The notes beneath the pieces were generated by a model. The model did not search any database and was not told where the DNA came from. It saw nothing but the letters and a program-made list of their open reading frames with translations. Shown here piece after piece: positions 15,867-22,460 of a DNA stretch of 28,367 nt. The DNA is from JANPEZ01 sp031423155. GTDB taxonomy: Bacteria > Actinomycetota > UBA4738 > HRBIN12. Numbering within the stretch: position 1 is the stretch's first letter; each line of letters begins with the position of its first letter. The translations under genes and the position numbers were made by a program. The stretch lies in assembly GCA_031423155.1 (NCBI GenBank), contig JANPEZ010000175.1, positions 1-28,367 of the forward strand. The letters run 5' to 3'.

Positions 15867-16928
15867 ATGGCGAGGGGAAGACACGCGAGAGGGTTCGTCC
15901 GGGGCGTTCTGCCCGTGCTGCTCGTAGTGTTAGCCGTGCTCGGCCTCACCGGTGGAGGCGTCACGTACGCGGCTTTCCGTTACGACCACTCCCACTCGGA
16001 CGAGATACTCCCCGGCGTCAAGATCGGGGGCGTGGACGTAGGAGGCATGACGCGGGACCAAGCCGTGGCGGCCGTTCGCGCCGAGGCCGAAACCAGGTTG
16101 TCCTCATCTGTTCGCATATCGGCGGCCGACCAGAGTTGGACCGCGACCTCCCAGCAGCTCGGCGTTCACGTGGATATCGACTCGGCCGTAGATCAGGCCC
16201 TCGCGGTGAGCGACGGGTACAGCATGTTCGGCAGGCTCGTCCGCCGGATCCGCCAAGAGCCTGTGAACAAAGACATCGCCCTCGAGTGGCGGTACGGGGC
16301 CGCAAAGGTTAGGTCCTTCCTCGCCGGCATCTCCGACGGACTCGCATCGAGAGCCCGGAACGCTTCGATCGAGCTTCTGGACGGGGAGCTCGACTTCGTC
16401 CACTCAAGGTTCGGTCGCGAGCTCGATGCCGACGCGGCAACCTCGAAGATCGTCGACGCGCTGCGCTCGGGGAAGCCATCGATCCGCCTGAGCCTTGCCA
16501 AGACCGAGCCGAAGATCTCCGATGAGACGCTCGGCAAGACGCTCGTCGTCGATATCGCGACGAACAACCTCTTCCTCTATGACGGGTTCGAGGTCGAGCG
16601 CACCTATCGGGTCGCTACGGCCAAACCCGGTTTCGTAACGCCCAAGGGGGTCTGGACCATCGTGAACAAGGCGGAGAACCCGACCTGGTACAACCCGGCG
16701 CTCGACACTTGGGGAAAGGACCTTCCACCCTCGATCCCTCCCGGTCCGGGCAACCCGCTGGGAACACGAGCCCTGTATCTCAACGCTCCTGACATACGGA
16801 TCCACGGCACCTATGACTCAGGTTCGATAGGGACATACGCGTCGCACGGCTGCATCCGTATGAACATCAGCGACTCCGAGGCGCTGTACCCGCTCGTCCC
16901 CATAGGGACCCCCGTTATCATCAAGTAG
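15867..16928 (+). CDS. L,D-transpeptidase with VanW/PG-binding-type N-terminal domain
   Basis: 353 residues; the ATG follows GAAGGGATAGGG. A membrane helix (about 11-36) anchors the protein in the inner membrane facing out. Residues 45-215 resemble the peptidoglycan-binding domain often found before YkuD domains (ILPGVKIGGVDVGGMT...). The C-terminal YkuD domain (about 224-353) has HGTYDSGSIG (313-322) and SHGCIRM with the catalytic Cys329 and His327. YkuD enzymes make 3-3 peptidoglycan cross-links or attach proteins to the wall, and are abundant in Actinobacteria. The gene stands alone: a weak hairpin lies upstream, a TATCAT box at 15829-15834 may be its -10, and a strong inverted repeat with a T-run lies downstream. 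Confidence 0.9.
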   Translation: MARGRHARGFVRGVLPVLLVVLAVLGLTGGGVTYAAFRYDHSHSDEILPGVKIGGVDVGGMTRDQAVAAVRAEAETRLSSSVRISAADQSWTATSQQLGVHVDIDSAVDQALAVSDGYSMFGRLVRRIRQEPVNKDIALEWRYGAAKVRSFLAGISDGLASRARNASIELLDGELDFVHSRFGRELDADAATSKIVDALRSGKPSIRLSLAKTEPKISDETLGKTLVVDIATNNLFLYDGFEVERTYRVATAKPGFVTPKGVWTIVNKAENPTWYNPALDTWGKDLPPSIPPGPGNPLGTRALYLNAPDIRIHGTYDSGSIGTYASHGCIRMNISDSEALYPLVPIGTPVIIK

Positions 16929-16958
16929 CTTCTTGTCACTCTTTCTCCTACGAAGGGG

Positions 16959-16988
16959 TTGCACGAACCTCCGGGGTCGGCCTATCAT
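16959..16988 (+). promoter_or_regulatory. Predicted promoter of the small RNA candidate
   Basis: TTGCAC (16959-16964), an 18-base spacer and TATCAT (16983-16988) resemble a housekeeping promoter. The predicted start, near G16995, is the first base of the long inverted repeat that follows. Confidence 0.45.
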
Positions 16989-16993
16989 CCGGC

Positions 16994-17057
16994 CGTACTC
17001 CGCGGAGACGAAGGGAAGGGGCAACCTGGACCGGAGCCACCGCGGAGTACGCTTTTT
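16994..17057 (+). ncRNA. Hairpin-closed small RNA or long-loop terminator
   Basis: CGTACTCCGCGG (16994-17005) pairs perfectly with CCGCGGAGTACG (17040-17051), enclosing 34 bases, and is followed by CTTTTTCCCC. With a promoter directly upstream, the whole unit would be a transcript of about 63 bases whose ends are paired, ending in a terminator. It could also be simply the terminator of the L,D-transpeptidase gene, 65 bases upstream. I do not recognise a known RNA family. Confidence 0.45.
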
Positions 17058-17069
17058 CCCCTCCGGTTC

Positions 17070-17098
17070 TTGCGGATCACATCCTTGTGATTTACCGT
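17070..17098 (+). promoter_or_regulatory. DUF3499 promoter with inverted repeat in the spacer
   Basis: TTGCGG (17070-17075) and TACCGT (17093-17098) are 17 bases apart. The spacer is filled by ATCACA-TCCT-TGTGAT (17076-17091), the same core as the palindrome before whiB. A regulator bound here would cover the space between -35 and -10. The -10 box ends 7 bases before the ATG at 17106, so the message may be leaderless. Confidence 0.6.
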
Positions 17099-17105
17099 GC
17101 CACGC

Positions 17106-17318
17106 ATGCGTACCTGCGCGAAGATGCGTTGCCCGGCCCACCCGATAGCCACGATCGCCCTGCTGTATACGAGCCGTGAAGTGGTCCTGCACGATCTCTT
17201 CCAGGAGCGAGACCCCAACCTTCTGGACCTTTGCCGCGAGCATATCCAGAGGCTGACTCCGCCTCTGGGATGGACATTGCGTGACGAGCGCGCGCCTGCT
17301 CCGATCGGCGCCGGCTAG
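17106..17318 (+). CDS. DUF3499 family protein (mycobacterial Rv3258c-like)
   Basis: 70 residues from the ATG at 17106. A GTG at 17097 is possible, but it overlaps the -10 box TACCGT, so the ATG with a leaderless message is preferred. Cys4, Cys9 and the pair CREH (Cys43, His46) look like a small zinc site. The text CPAHPIATIALLYTSREVVLHDL..DLCREHIQRLTPPLGW is the DUF3499 pattern. The family is confined to Actinobacteria and sits, as here, just upstream of the phosphomannomutase gene; its function is unknown. The promoter carries a strong inverted repeat shared with whiB. The region after the stop has a C-rich/G-rich hairpin. Confidence 0.85.
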   Translation: MRTCAKMRCPAHPIATIALLYTSREVVLHDLFQERDPNLLDLCREHIQRLTPPLGWTLRDERAPAPIGAG

Positions 17319-17369
17319 TCCGCTCCAGCACGTGATGGCCGAAGGGCGCCCGTCACCCGCGCCCCTTCC

Positions 17370-17383
17370 CCCCCAAGCGGGGG
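17370..17383 (+). terminator. Weak terminator-like hairpin after DUF3499
   Basis: CCCCC (17370-17374) pairs with GGGGG (17379-17383) around a 4-base loop, followed by ACGTTTC. It is 52 bases after the DUF3499 stop. The T-run is short, so the call is tentative. Confidence 0.35.
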
Positions 17384-17515
17384 ACGTTTCTGTAGGTCGC
17401 TAGGGGCTTCGATGAGAGCCGGTCGGCCCGGTGTCTGTAGCCATAAGACGGCTCAAGGAAATGACGGTCGAGTGCTATGGTCGAGATGTCGGGACGAGCA
17501 GAAACTCTTGGAGTC

Positions 17516-17698
17516 ATGGAACTAGTAGAAGGCACCTGCCCAAACTGCAGATCAGGCGATCTCATCTCCATCACGATGTCCGTGGCGGGGCGAGACCTCC
17601 AGTTCACCACGTGCCACCTCTGCGAAGCCAAGTGGTGGCAGCGCGATGGTGAAGAGGTCCCCCTCCAGTCCGTGATCGGCCTCGTCGTCCAGAAGTAG
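17516..17698 (+). CDS. Small zinc-ribbon protein of unknown function
   Basis: 60 residues from the ATG at 17516, which has a close GGAG upstream. In-frame ATGs at 17486 and 17477 would add 10 or 13 residues that look unlike the rest; the start is uncertain. CPNC (residues 8-11) and CHLC (33-36) form a typical four-cysteine zinc ribbon, with a WWQRDGEEVPL stretch after it. I do not recognise the family. It lies between DUF3499 and the phosphomannomutase gene, on the same strand, with 51 bases to the latter. A TATGGT at 17476-17481 may be its -10. A link to the sugar-phosphate genes is only positional. Confidence 0.7.
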   Translation: MELVEGTCPNCRSGDLISITMSVAGRDLQFTTCHLCEAKWWQRDGEEVPLQSVIGLVVQK

Positions 17699-17736
17699 TA
17701 GCGCCGCACCTTCCGGGCGCGACCTCTTCGATTCAG

Positions 17737-17742
17737 TACCAT
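17737..17742 (+). promoter_or_regulatory. -10 box of the phosphomannomutase operon
   Basis: TACCAT lies 7 bases before the GTG at 17750 and overlaps the alternative ATG at 17741. This spacing suits a leaderless message starting at the GTG and argues against the ATG as the true start. Confidence 0.5.
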
Positions 17743-17749
17743 GCCCCGC

Positions 17750-19108
17750 GTGCCCACGTCAGACCTCAGCGCCATCTTCAAGGCCTACGACGTGCGCGGA
17801 GTCGTCCCCGACGAGATGGACGGCGAGGCCGTCAGGCGCATCGGTGCGGCCTTCGCCTCATGGAGCCGGGCAGAGCGCGTGCTGCTCGGACGGGACTGCA
17901 GACTCTCTTCTCCGGAGCTGGCAGAGGCTTTCGCCGAAGGAGTGACTTCCCGCGGCGTTGGCGTCGTCGACCTAGGCCTTGCATCGACCGACCTCCTCTA
18001 TTTCGCTTCGGGCTCGCTAGACCTTCCCGGAGTCATGCTGACCGCGAGCCATAACCCTCCCAGTTACAACGGCTTGAAGTTCTGCCTCGCCGGTGCCAGG
18101 CCGGTCGGTGAGGACACCGGCCTTATCCAGATCCGGCGAACAGCGGAGGGTCCGGATGTGGGCGGACGGTCCTCGCCGGGCGTGGTCGAGCGCCGTGACA
18201 TGCTCGAACCCTACGTCGAGCACGTCCTTTCCTTCGTCGATGCCGAGAGCATGCGTCCGCTCACCGTCGTAGCCGACACGGCTAACGGGATGGGAGGACT
18301 CGTGGTCCCAGCCGTCTTCGAGCGTCTGCCAGTGACGCTGCATCACCTCTTCCCCGACTTGGACGGAACATTCCCGAACCACCCTGCGGACCCGATAGAC
18401 CCGGAGAACCAGAAGGATCTGCGCGCCGCTGTTCTGGAGACGGATGCGGACATCGGCCTTGCCTTCGACGGGGACGCCGATCGTGTCTTCCTGATCGACG
18501 AGAAGGCCGCCGACGTCTCCGGTTCTCTCGTGACGGCCCTGGTTGCGCAGGCGATGCTCGAGCGCAACCCGGGAGCCTCGGTCGTCTACAACCTGATCTG
18601 CTCCTGGGTCGTGAGAGAGGTGATCGAAGAGAGCGGAGGTGTTCCCGTCCGCACGCGTGTCGGACACTCGTTCATCAAGCAGGTGATGGCCGACACGGGC
18701 GCCGTCTTCGGGGGAGAGCATTCCGGGCACTACTACTTCCGTGACAACTACAGAGCCGACTCAGGGCTTATCGCAGGCGTCGTGGCCCTGGGCAGGCTTT
18801 CGGAGGCCGGCAAGCCGCTATCCGAGCTCCTGGAGCCTTTCCGCCGGTACTTCGCCTCGGGGGAGGTCAACTCGAAGGTCACCGATCAGGCCGGAAAGAT
18901 CGAGGAGCTGGCTGCCCGCTATCTCCATGGCTCGCAAGACCGCATGGACGGCCTGACGGTAGAGTTCGATGACTGGTGGTTCAACGTGCGCCCGTCGAAC
19001 ACGGAGCCGCTGCTCCGCCTGAACGTCGAGGCTCGCAGTCAGGGTCTCCTCGAGGAGAAGACGGCTGAGGCGCTCGCCCTGATACGAGGCGAAGGAGGAG
19101 CATCGTGA
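17750..19108 (+). CDS. manB: Phosphomannomutase / phosphoglucomutase (ManB)
   Basis: 452 residues from the GTG at 17750 (455 from the ATG at 17741, which overlaps a likely -10 box). It is an alpha-D-phosphohexomutase with all four signatures: the phosphoserine loop TASHNP (98-103, Ser100), the metal loop DGDADR (240-245), the sugar-binding GGEHSGH (321-327) and the phosphate-binding RPSNTEP (414-420). It interconverts mannose-6-P and mannose-1-P, and perhaps glucose phosphates, supplying GDP-mannose for envelope glycans. The name manB follows the actinobacterial context (between DUF3499 and a SIS isomerase). It is the first gene of a tight run; its TGA overlaps the next GTG. Confidence 0.93.
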   Translation: MPTSDLSAIFKAYDVRGVVPDEMDGEAVRRIGAAFASWSRAERVLLGRDCRLSSPELAEAFAEGVTSRGVGVVDLGLASTDLLYFASGSLDLPGVMLTASHNPPSYNGLKFCLAGARPVGEDTGLIQIRRTAEGPDVGGRSSPGVVERRDMLEPYVEHVLSFVDAESMRPLTVVADTANGMGGLVVPAVFERLPVTLHHLFPDLDGTFPNHPADPIDPENQKDLRAAVLETDADIGLAFDGDADRVFLIDEKAADVSGSLVTALVAQAMLERNPGASVVYNLICSWVVREVIEESGGVPVRTRVGHSFIKQVMADTGAVFGGEHSGHYYFRDNYRADSGLIAGVVALGRLSEAGKPLSELLEPFRRYFASGEVNSKVTDQAGKIEELAARYLHGSQDRMDGLTVEFDDWWFNVRPSNTEPLLRLNVEARSQGLLEEKTAEALALIRGEGGAS

Positions 19109-19296
19109 CGATCGACGCAGAGCTGCTCGAGATCCTGGTCTGTCCTAACGACAGAGGGGCCATCGATTACAAGGAAGCCGAACAGATCATCGAGTGCACG
19201 GTCTGCGGCTACCGCTACCCCGTTCGCGACGGCATCCCGGTGATGCTCATCGACGAGGCCGAGAAGCCCGCCTCCGGGGGCAAGAAGAAGAAGTGA
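19105..19296 (+). CDS. Trm112 family protein (UPF0434/YcaR-like)
   Basis: 63 residues from a GTG that overlaps the manB stop (GTGA), after a strong GAAGGAGGAG ribosome site. LLEILVCPNDRGAIDY and ECTVCGYRYPVRDGIPVML are the standard Trm112 pattern. Of the four usual cysteines only Cys13, Cys31 and Cys34 are present; the residue two after Cys is replaced (CPND), so zinc binding may be weak or absent. The tail is basic (GGKKKK). In eukaryotes and archaea Trm112 activates methyltransferases; bacterial copies are little known. It commonly lies next to manB in Actinobacteria. Confidence 0.9.
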   Translation: MTIDAELLEILVCPNDRGAIDYKEAEQIIECTVCGYRYPVRDGIPVMLIDEAEKPASGGKKKK

Positions 19297-20360
19297 TAGA
19301 CCTCGACGACGAACGGGCGCTCCGTTCGATCGATCCCAGCGGCATGCTGGACGCCGTCGCTGGGCTGTCGAAGGATCTCAGCGACGGCTTCGCCACCGGC
19401 CTTTCCGCGGAGGATCTCCCGGTGCTGGACGGCCTTTCCGCGGTCACTTTCTGCGGGATGGGCGGATCCGCGGTAGCCGGCGACGTCCTGCGGTCGGTCT
19501 TCCGCGAGCGGCTCGGCGTCCCCGTCGATGTGAATCGAAGCCCGGTGCTCCCCGGATACTGTGGCACCCACACCCTGGTCATCGTCTCGTCCTACTCGGG
19601 CAACACCGCCGAGACGCTCGCATGCTTCCGTGAGGCGCTCCATAGAGGTTGTCGACTGATCGCGATCACCTCGGGGGGCAGCCTTGCGATCGAGGCCGAC
19701 TCCGCCGGCGTCGCCCGTGTGATCGTTCGAGGAGGAGGGCAACCTCGCGCGGCCCTCGGGTGGCTCACAGCCGCCTGCCTGGGGGCGTTGCAGGCTGCCG
19801 GGCTGCTTCCCGACATGTCCTCGGACGTGGCTGAAGCGGTTGCGGAGTTACAGGCACTCGCGGCGCGGCTCGGCCCTGACGTCCCAGCTCGCGACAACCT
19901 CGCGAAGGAACTGGCTCATCGGCTCGCCGATCGCACGCCTGTGATCTGGGGCGCGGACGGGATCGGCTCGGTAGCGGCCGCAAGGTGGAAGGCCCAGTTC
20001 AACGAGAACGGCAAGATCGTCGCGTTCGCTTCGTCGATGTCGGAACTCGACCACAACGAGGTCGTGGGGTGGGAGCGACCTAACGGCGAATCGTACGCGG
20101 TCATCGCTCTGAGGCACGGCGGAGAGCACAGCGAGATCATGCCTCGATTCCCGCTGTCGCTCGACATCGCGAAGGCATCGGGGGCCCACGTCGAGGAGTT
20201 CCGAGCAGCCGGCCGCTCTGCGCTGGCACAGCTGTTCTCGCTGATAGGTCTTGGGGACTTCGCGAGCGTGTATCACGCGATCTCAAGAGGTGTGGATCCC
20301 ACGCCGGTGGTCGTGATCGAGCGGCTCAAGGCCGCTCTGGCCGCGGGGTCCTCGGAGTGA
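19293..20360 (+). CDS. SIS-domain bifunctional phosphoglucose/phosphomannose isomerase-like protein
   Basis: 355 residues from the GTG at 19293, which overlaps the Trm112 stop; a longer frame inside the Trm112 gene is rejected. Two sugar-isomerase (SIS) domains are expected: the first shows CGMGGSAVAGD (54-64) and SSYSGNTAET (99-108), the phosphate-binding loops. The second shows FNENGK (236-241) and ELDHNEVVGW (251-260), whose Glu238 and His254 match catalytic positions of bacterial/archaeal PGI/PMI enzymes. These interconvert fructose-6-P with glucose-6-P and mannose-6-P. Directly after manB it could supply mannose-6-P. Mycobacterial relatives (Rv3256c type, from memory) are not well characterised, so activity here is inference. 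Confidence 0.85.
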   Translation: MIDLDDERALRSIDPSGMLDAVAGLSKDLSDGFATGLSAEDLPVLDGLSAVTFCGMGGSAVAGDVLRSVFRERLGVPVDVNRSPVLPGYCGTHTLVIVSSYSGNTAETLACFREALHRGCRLIAITSGGSLAIEADSAGVARVIVRGGGQPRAALGWLTAACLGALQAAGLLPDMSSDVAEAVAELQALAARLGPDVPARDNLAKELAHRLADRTPVIWGADGIGSVAAARWKAQFNENGKIVAFASSMSELDHNEVVGWERPNGESYAVIALRHGGEHSEIMPRFPLSLDIAKASGAHVEEFRAAGRSALAQLFSLIGLGDFASVYHAISRGVDPTPVVVIERLKAALAAGSSE

Positions 20361-21193
20361 GTACGGGGGTCCCCGGGCCGGGCGACAACCTCCCGGAGGA
20401 AGGTGCGGCCGCGGTTCGCACAAAGACAGACCTGGTTCCCGAGGTAGCCGTGATCCTCGGATCGGGTTTGGGGCCGGCACTGAGTGCGAACCTGCGGGAG
20501 GAAGCCTCGTTCGCCTTCACCGATCTGGCCGGATTCCCGCCCGCCGGAGTTCCCGGACACGAAGGCAGGCTGGTCCTGGGTCACCTGGCCGGGGTCCCGG
20601 TCGCTGCCTTCTTCGGCCGGGTTCACTTCTACGAGGGGCACGGCATGGACGTCCCGGCACTCCTGCCGCGACTGGCTAGGGCTCTGGGGGCAAGCACCCT
20701 GGTGGTTACGGCGGCGGTGGGAGGGCTCGAGCCCGGTTTTGCCGCCGGGACGGTCGTGGTTCTCCGAGATCACATCAACATGATGGGAACCAACCCGATG
20801 AGGGCCTGGCGCTTCCCGGATGGAACCCCGGCGTTCATATCCATGGAGAACGCCTACGACCCATCGCTGAGAACCCTTGCGCTGGAACGTGCCGCGGCCA
20901 TGGGCATCGCCGCCGCCGAGGGGATCTACGCGGCCATGGGTGGTCCGGCATACGAGACCCCGACCGAGGTCGCCTTCCTGCGGCAGGCGGGCGCCGGCGT
21001 AGTGGGCCTGTCGGTCGTGCCCGAGGTCGTCCCAGCGGTGGCCCTCGGACTTCGCGTTCTGGGACTCTGTTCGGTGACCAATGCGTTAGGAGAGCACGTC
21101 GAGCACGATGACGTGGTCCGGGTCTCGAACCAGACAGCTATCGCGGTAGGACGTCTCCTCGTAGACATCCTTCCGCGCATGAAAGGAGCCTGA
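20357..21193 (+). CDS. punA: Purine nucleoside phosphorylase, trimeric type
   Basis: 278 residues from a GTG overlapping the previous stop (GTGA). Motifs of the trimeric family: GSGLG (35-39), GRVHFYEGH (87-95), GGPAYETPTE (195-204), GLSVVPE (217-223) and SVTNALG (239-245). Glu200 and Asn242 align with human PNP Glu201 and Asn243, which select 6-oxopurines, so inosine and guanosine are the likely substrates, not methylthioadenosine. Two deviations: the usual TNAAGG phosphate-side loop reads TAAVGG (118-123), and MSTVPE reads LSVVPE. It releases hypoxanthine or guanine plus ribose-1-P in the cytoplasm. Position just before adenosylhomocysteinase suggests joint recycling of nucleosides from methylation. 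Confidence 0.88.
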   Translation: MSTGVPGPGDNLPEEGAAAVRTKTDLVPEVAVILGSGLGPALSANLREEASFAFTDLAGFPPAGVPGHEGRLVLGHLAGVPVAAFFGRVHFYEGHGMDVPALLPRLARALGASTLVVTAAVGGLEPGFAAGTVVVLRDHINMMGTNPMRAWRFPDGTPAFISMENAYDPSLRTLALERAAAMGIAAAEGIYAAMGGPAYETPTEVAFLRQAGAGVVGLSVVPEVVPAVALGLRVLGLCSVTNALGEHVEHDDVVRVSNQTAIAVGRLLVDILPRMKGA

Positions 21194-21197
21194 AACG

Positions 21198-22454
21198 ATG
21201 GACTGCGATGTGAGGGACTTGGGACTCGCGACCAAGGGCCGCGAGCGTATCGAGTGGGCCGCCAGCGAGATGCCGGTCCTGGCTCTCATCCGAGAGAGAT
21301 TCGAGAAGGAGCGCCCGCTGGAGGGTGTCCGGATCGGCGCTTGCCTTCACGTGACGACCGAGACCGCCAACCTGATGGAAACCCTTGCGGCCGGCGGAGC
21401 CGAGGTAGCCATCTGCGCCTCGAACCCTCTCTCGACGCAGGATGACGTGGCAGCGGCCCTCTGCGAGCAGAGCGGCATCGCAACCTTCGCCATCAAAGGC
21501 GAGGACACCGACACGTTCTTCCGTCACATCAACGCGGTGCTCGACACCCGTCCTCACATCACCATGGATGACGGCGCCGACATGGTCAGCGTCCTTCACA
21601 AGGAGCGATCGGACCAGATCGCCGAGATCATCGGAGGAACCGAGGAGACCACTACGGGCGTGATCCGCTTGCGTGCCATGGCGGTCGACGGAGCCTTGAA
21701 GTACCCGATCGTTTCGGTCAACGATGCAGATACCAAGCATCTGTTCGACAACCGGTTCGGAACCGGTCAGTCGACGATCGACGCCATCATGCGCGCGACG
21801 AACCGGCTCCTGGCCGGACGGAACGTGGTCGTCGTCGGATACGGCATGTGCGGAAGGGGAGTGGCCTCTCGCGCGCGCGGCATGGGCGCTCACGTGATCG
21901 TCACGGAGGTTGACCCCACGATCGCCCTGGAGGCCCTGATGGAGGGCTACCGCGTGATGCCGATCAGAGAGGCAGCGCGCATCGGGGACATCTTCGTGAC
22001 CGTGACGGGCGACATGCACGTCATCGCCCGGGAGCACATGGAACTGATGAAGGATGGCGCGATCATGGCCAACTCCGGCCACTTCGACGTCGAGATAGAC
22101 AAGGGGGCGTTGGCCGAGCTGTCTACTGCGACGCGACGGATCCGCGACTTCGTGGACGAGCACACGATGGCCGATGGCCGCAAGCTCTACCTCCTGGGTG
22201 AGGGACGTCTCGTCAATCTGGCCGCGGCCGAGGGGCACCCTGCCGCGGTGATGGACATGTCGTTCGCTAACCAGGCCCTGGCGGCCGAGTGGGTCGTGCA
22301 GAACAAGGGCACGCTGTCCTCGGCGGTCTACGAAGTGCCGAAGGAGATCGACCGGGAGGTTGCCCGCCTGAAGCTGCGCGCGATGGGAGTCGAGATCGAC
22401 ACCCTGACCCCCGAGCAGGATCACTATCTGCACTCCTGGGAGCAGGGAACCTAG
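21198..22454 (+). CDS. ahcY: Adenosylhomocysteinase, short form
   Basis: 418 residues; the ATG follows AAGGAG and lies 4 bases after the punA stop. Substrate motifs: HVTTETANL (51-59), CASNPLSTQDDV (73-84), DDGAD (124-128), GGTEETTTG (146-154), DADTKHLFDN (176-185). The NAD site is GYGMCGRG (214-221); NSGHFDVEID (292-301) and EGHPAAVMDMSFANQA (345-360) follow. It splits S-adenosylhomocysteine into homocysteine and adenosine. At about 420 residues it lacks the insert of the 460-490 residue forms of most Actinobacteria and resembles archaeal and thermophile enzymes. An antisense frame of 498 codons opposite it is a coding shadow. ahcY lies in the same general region in other Actinobacteria. Confidence 0.95.
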   Translation: MDCDVRDLGLATKGRERIEWAASEMPVLALIRERFEKERPLEGVRIGACLHVTTETANLMETLAAGGAEVAICASNPLSTQDDVAAALCEQSGIATFAIKGEDTDTFFRHINAVLDTRPHITMDDGADMVSVLHKERSDQIAEIIGGTEETTTGVIRLRAMAVDGALKYPIVSVNDADTKHLFDNRFGTGQSTIDAIMRATNRLLAGRNVVVVGYGMCGRGVASRARGMGAHVIVTEVDPTIALEALMEGYRVMPIREAARIGDIFVTVTGDMHVIAREHMELMKDGAIMANSGHFDVEIDKGALAELSTATRRIRDFVDEHTMADGRKLYLLGEGRLVNLAAAEGHPAAVMDMSFANQALAAEWVVQNKGTLSSAVYEVPKEIDREVARLKLRAMGVEIDTLTPEQDHYLHSWEQGT

Positions 22455-22460
22455 CCCGAC

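Noticed and set aside
17416..17454. GAGCCG...CGGCTC inverted repeat before the zinc-ribbon gene
   Set aside because: Six pairs over a 27-base loop is expected by chance in GC-rich DNA.
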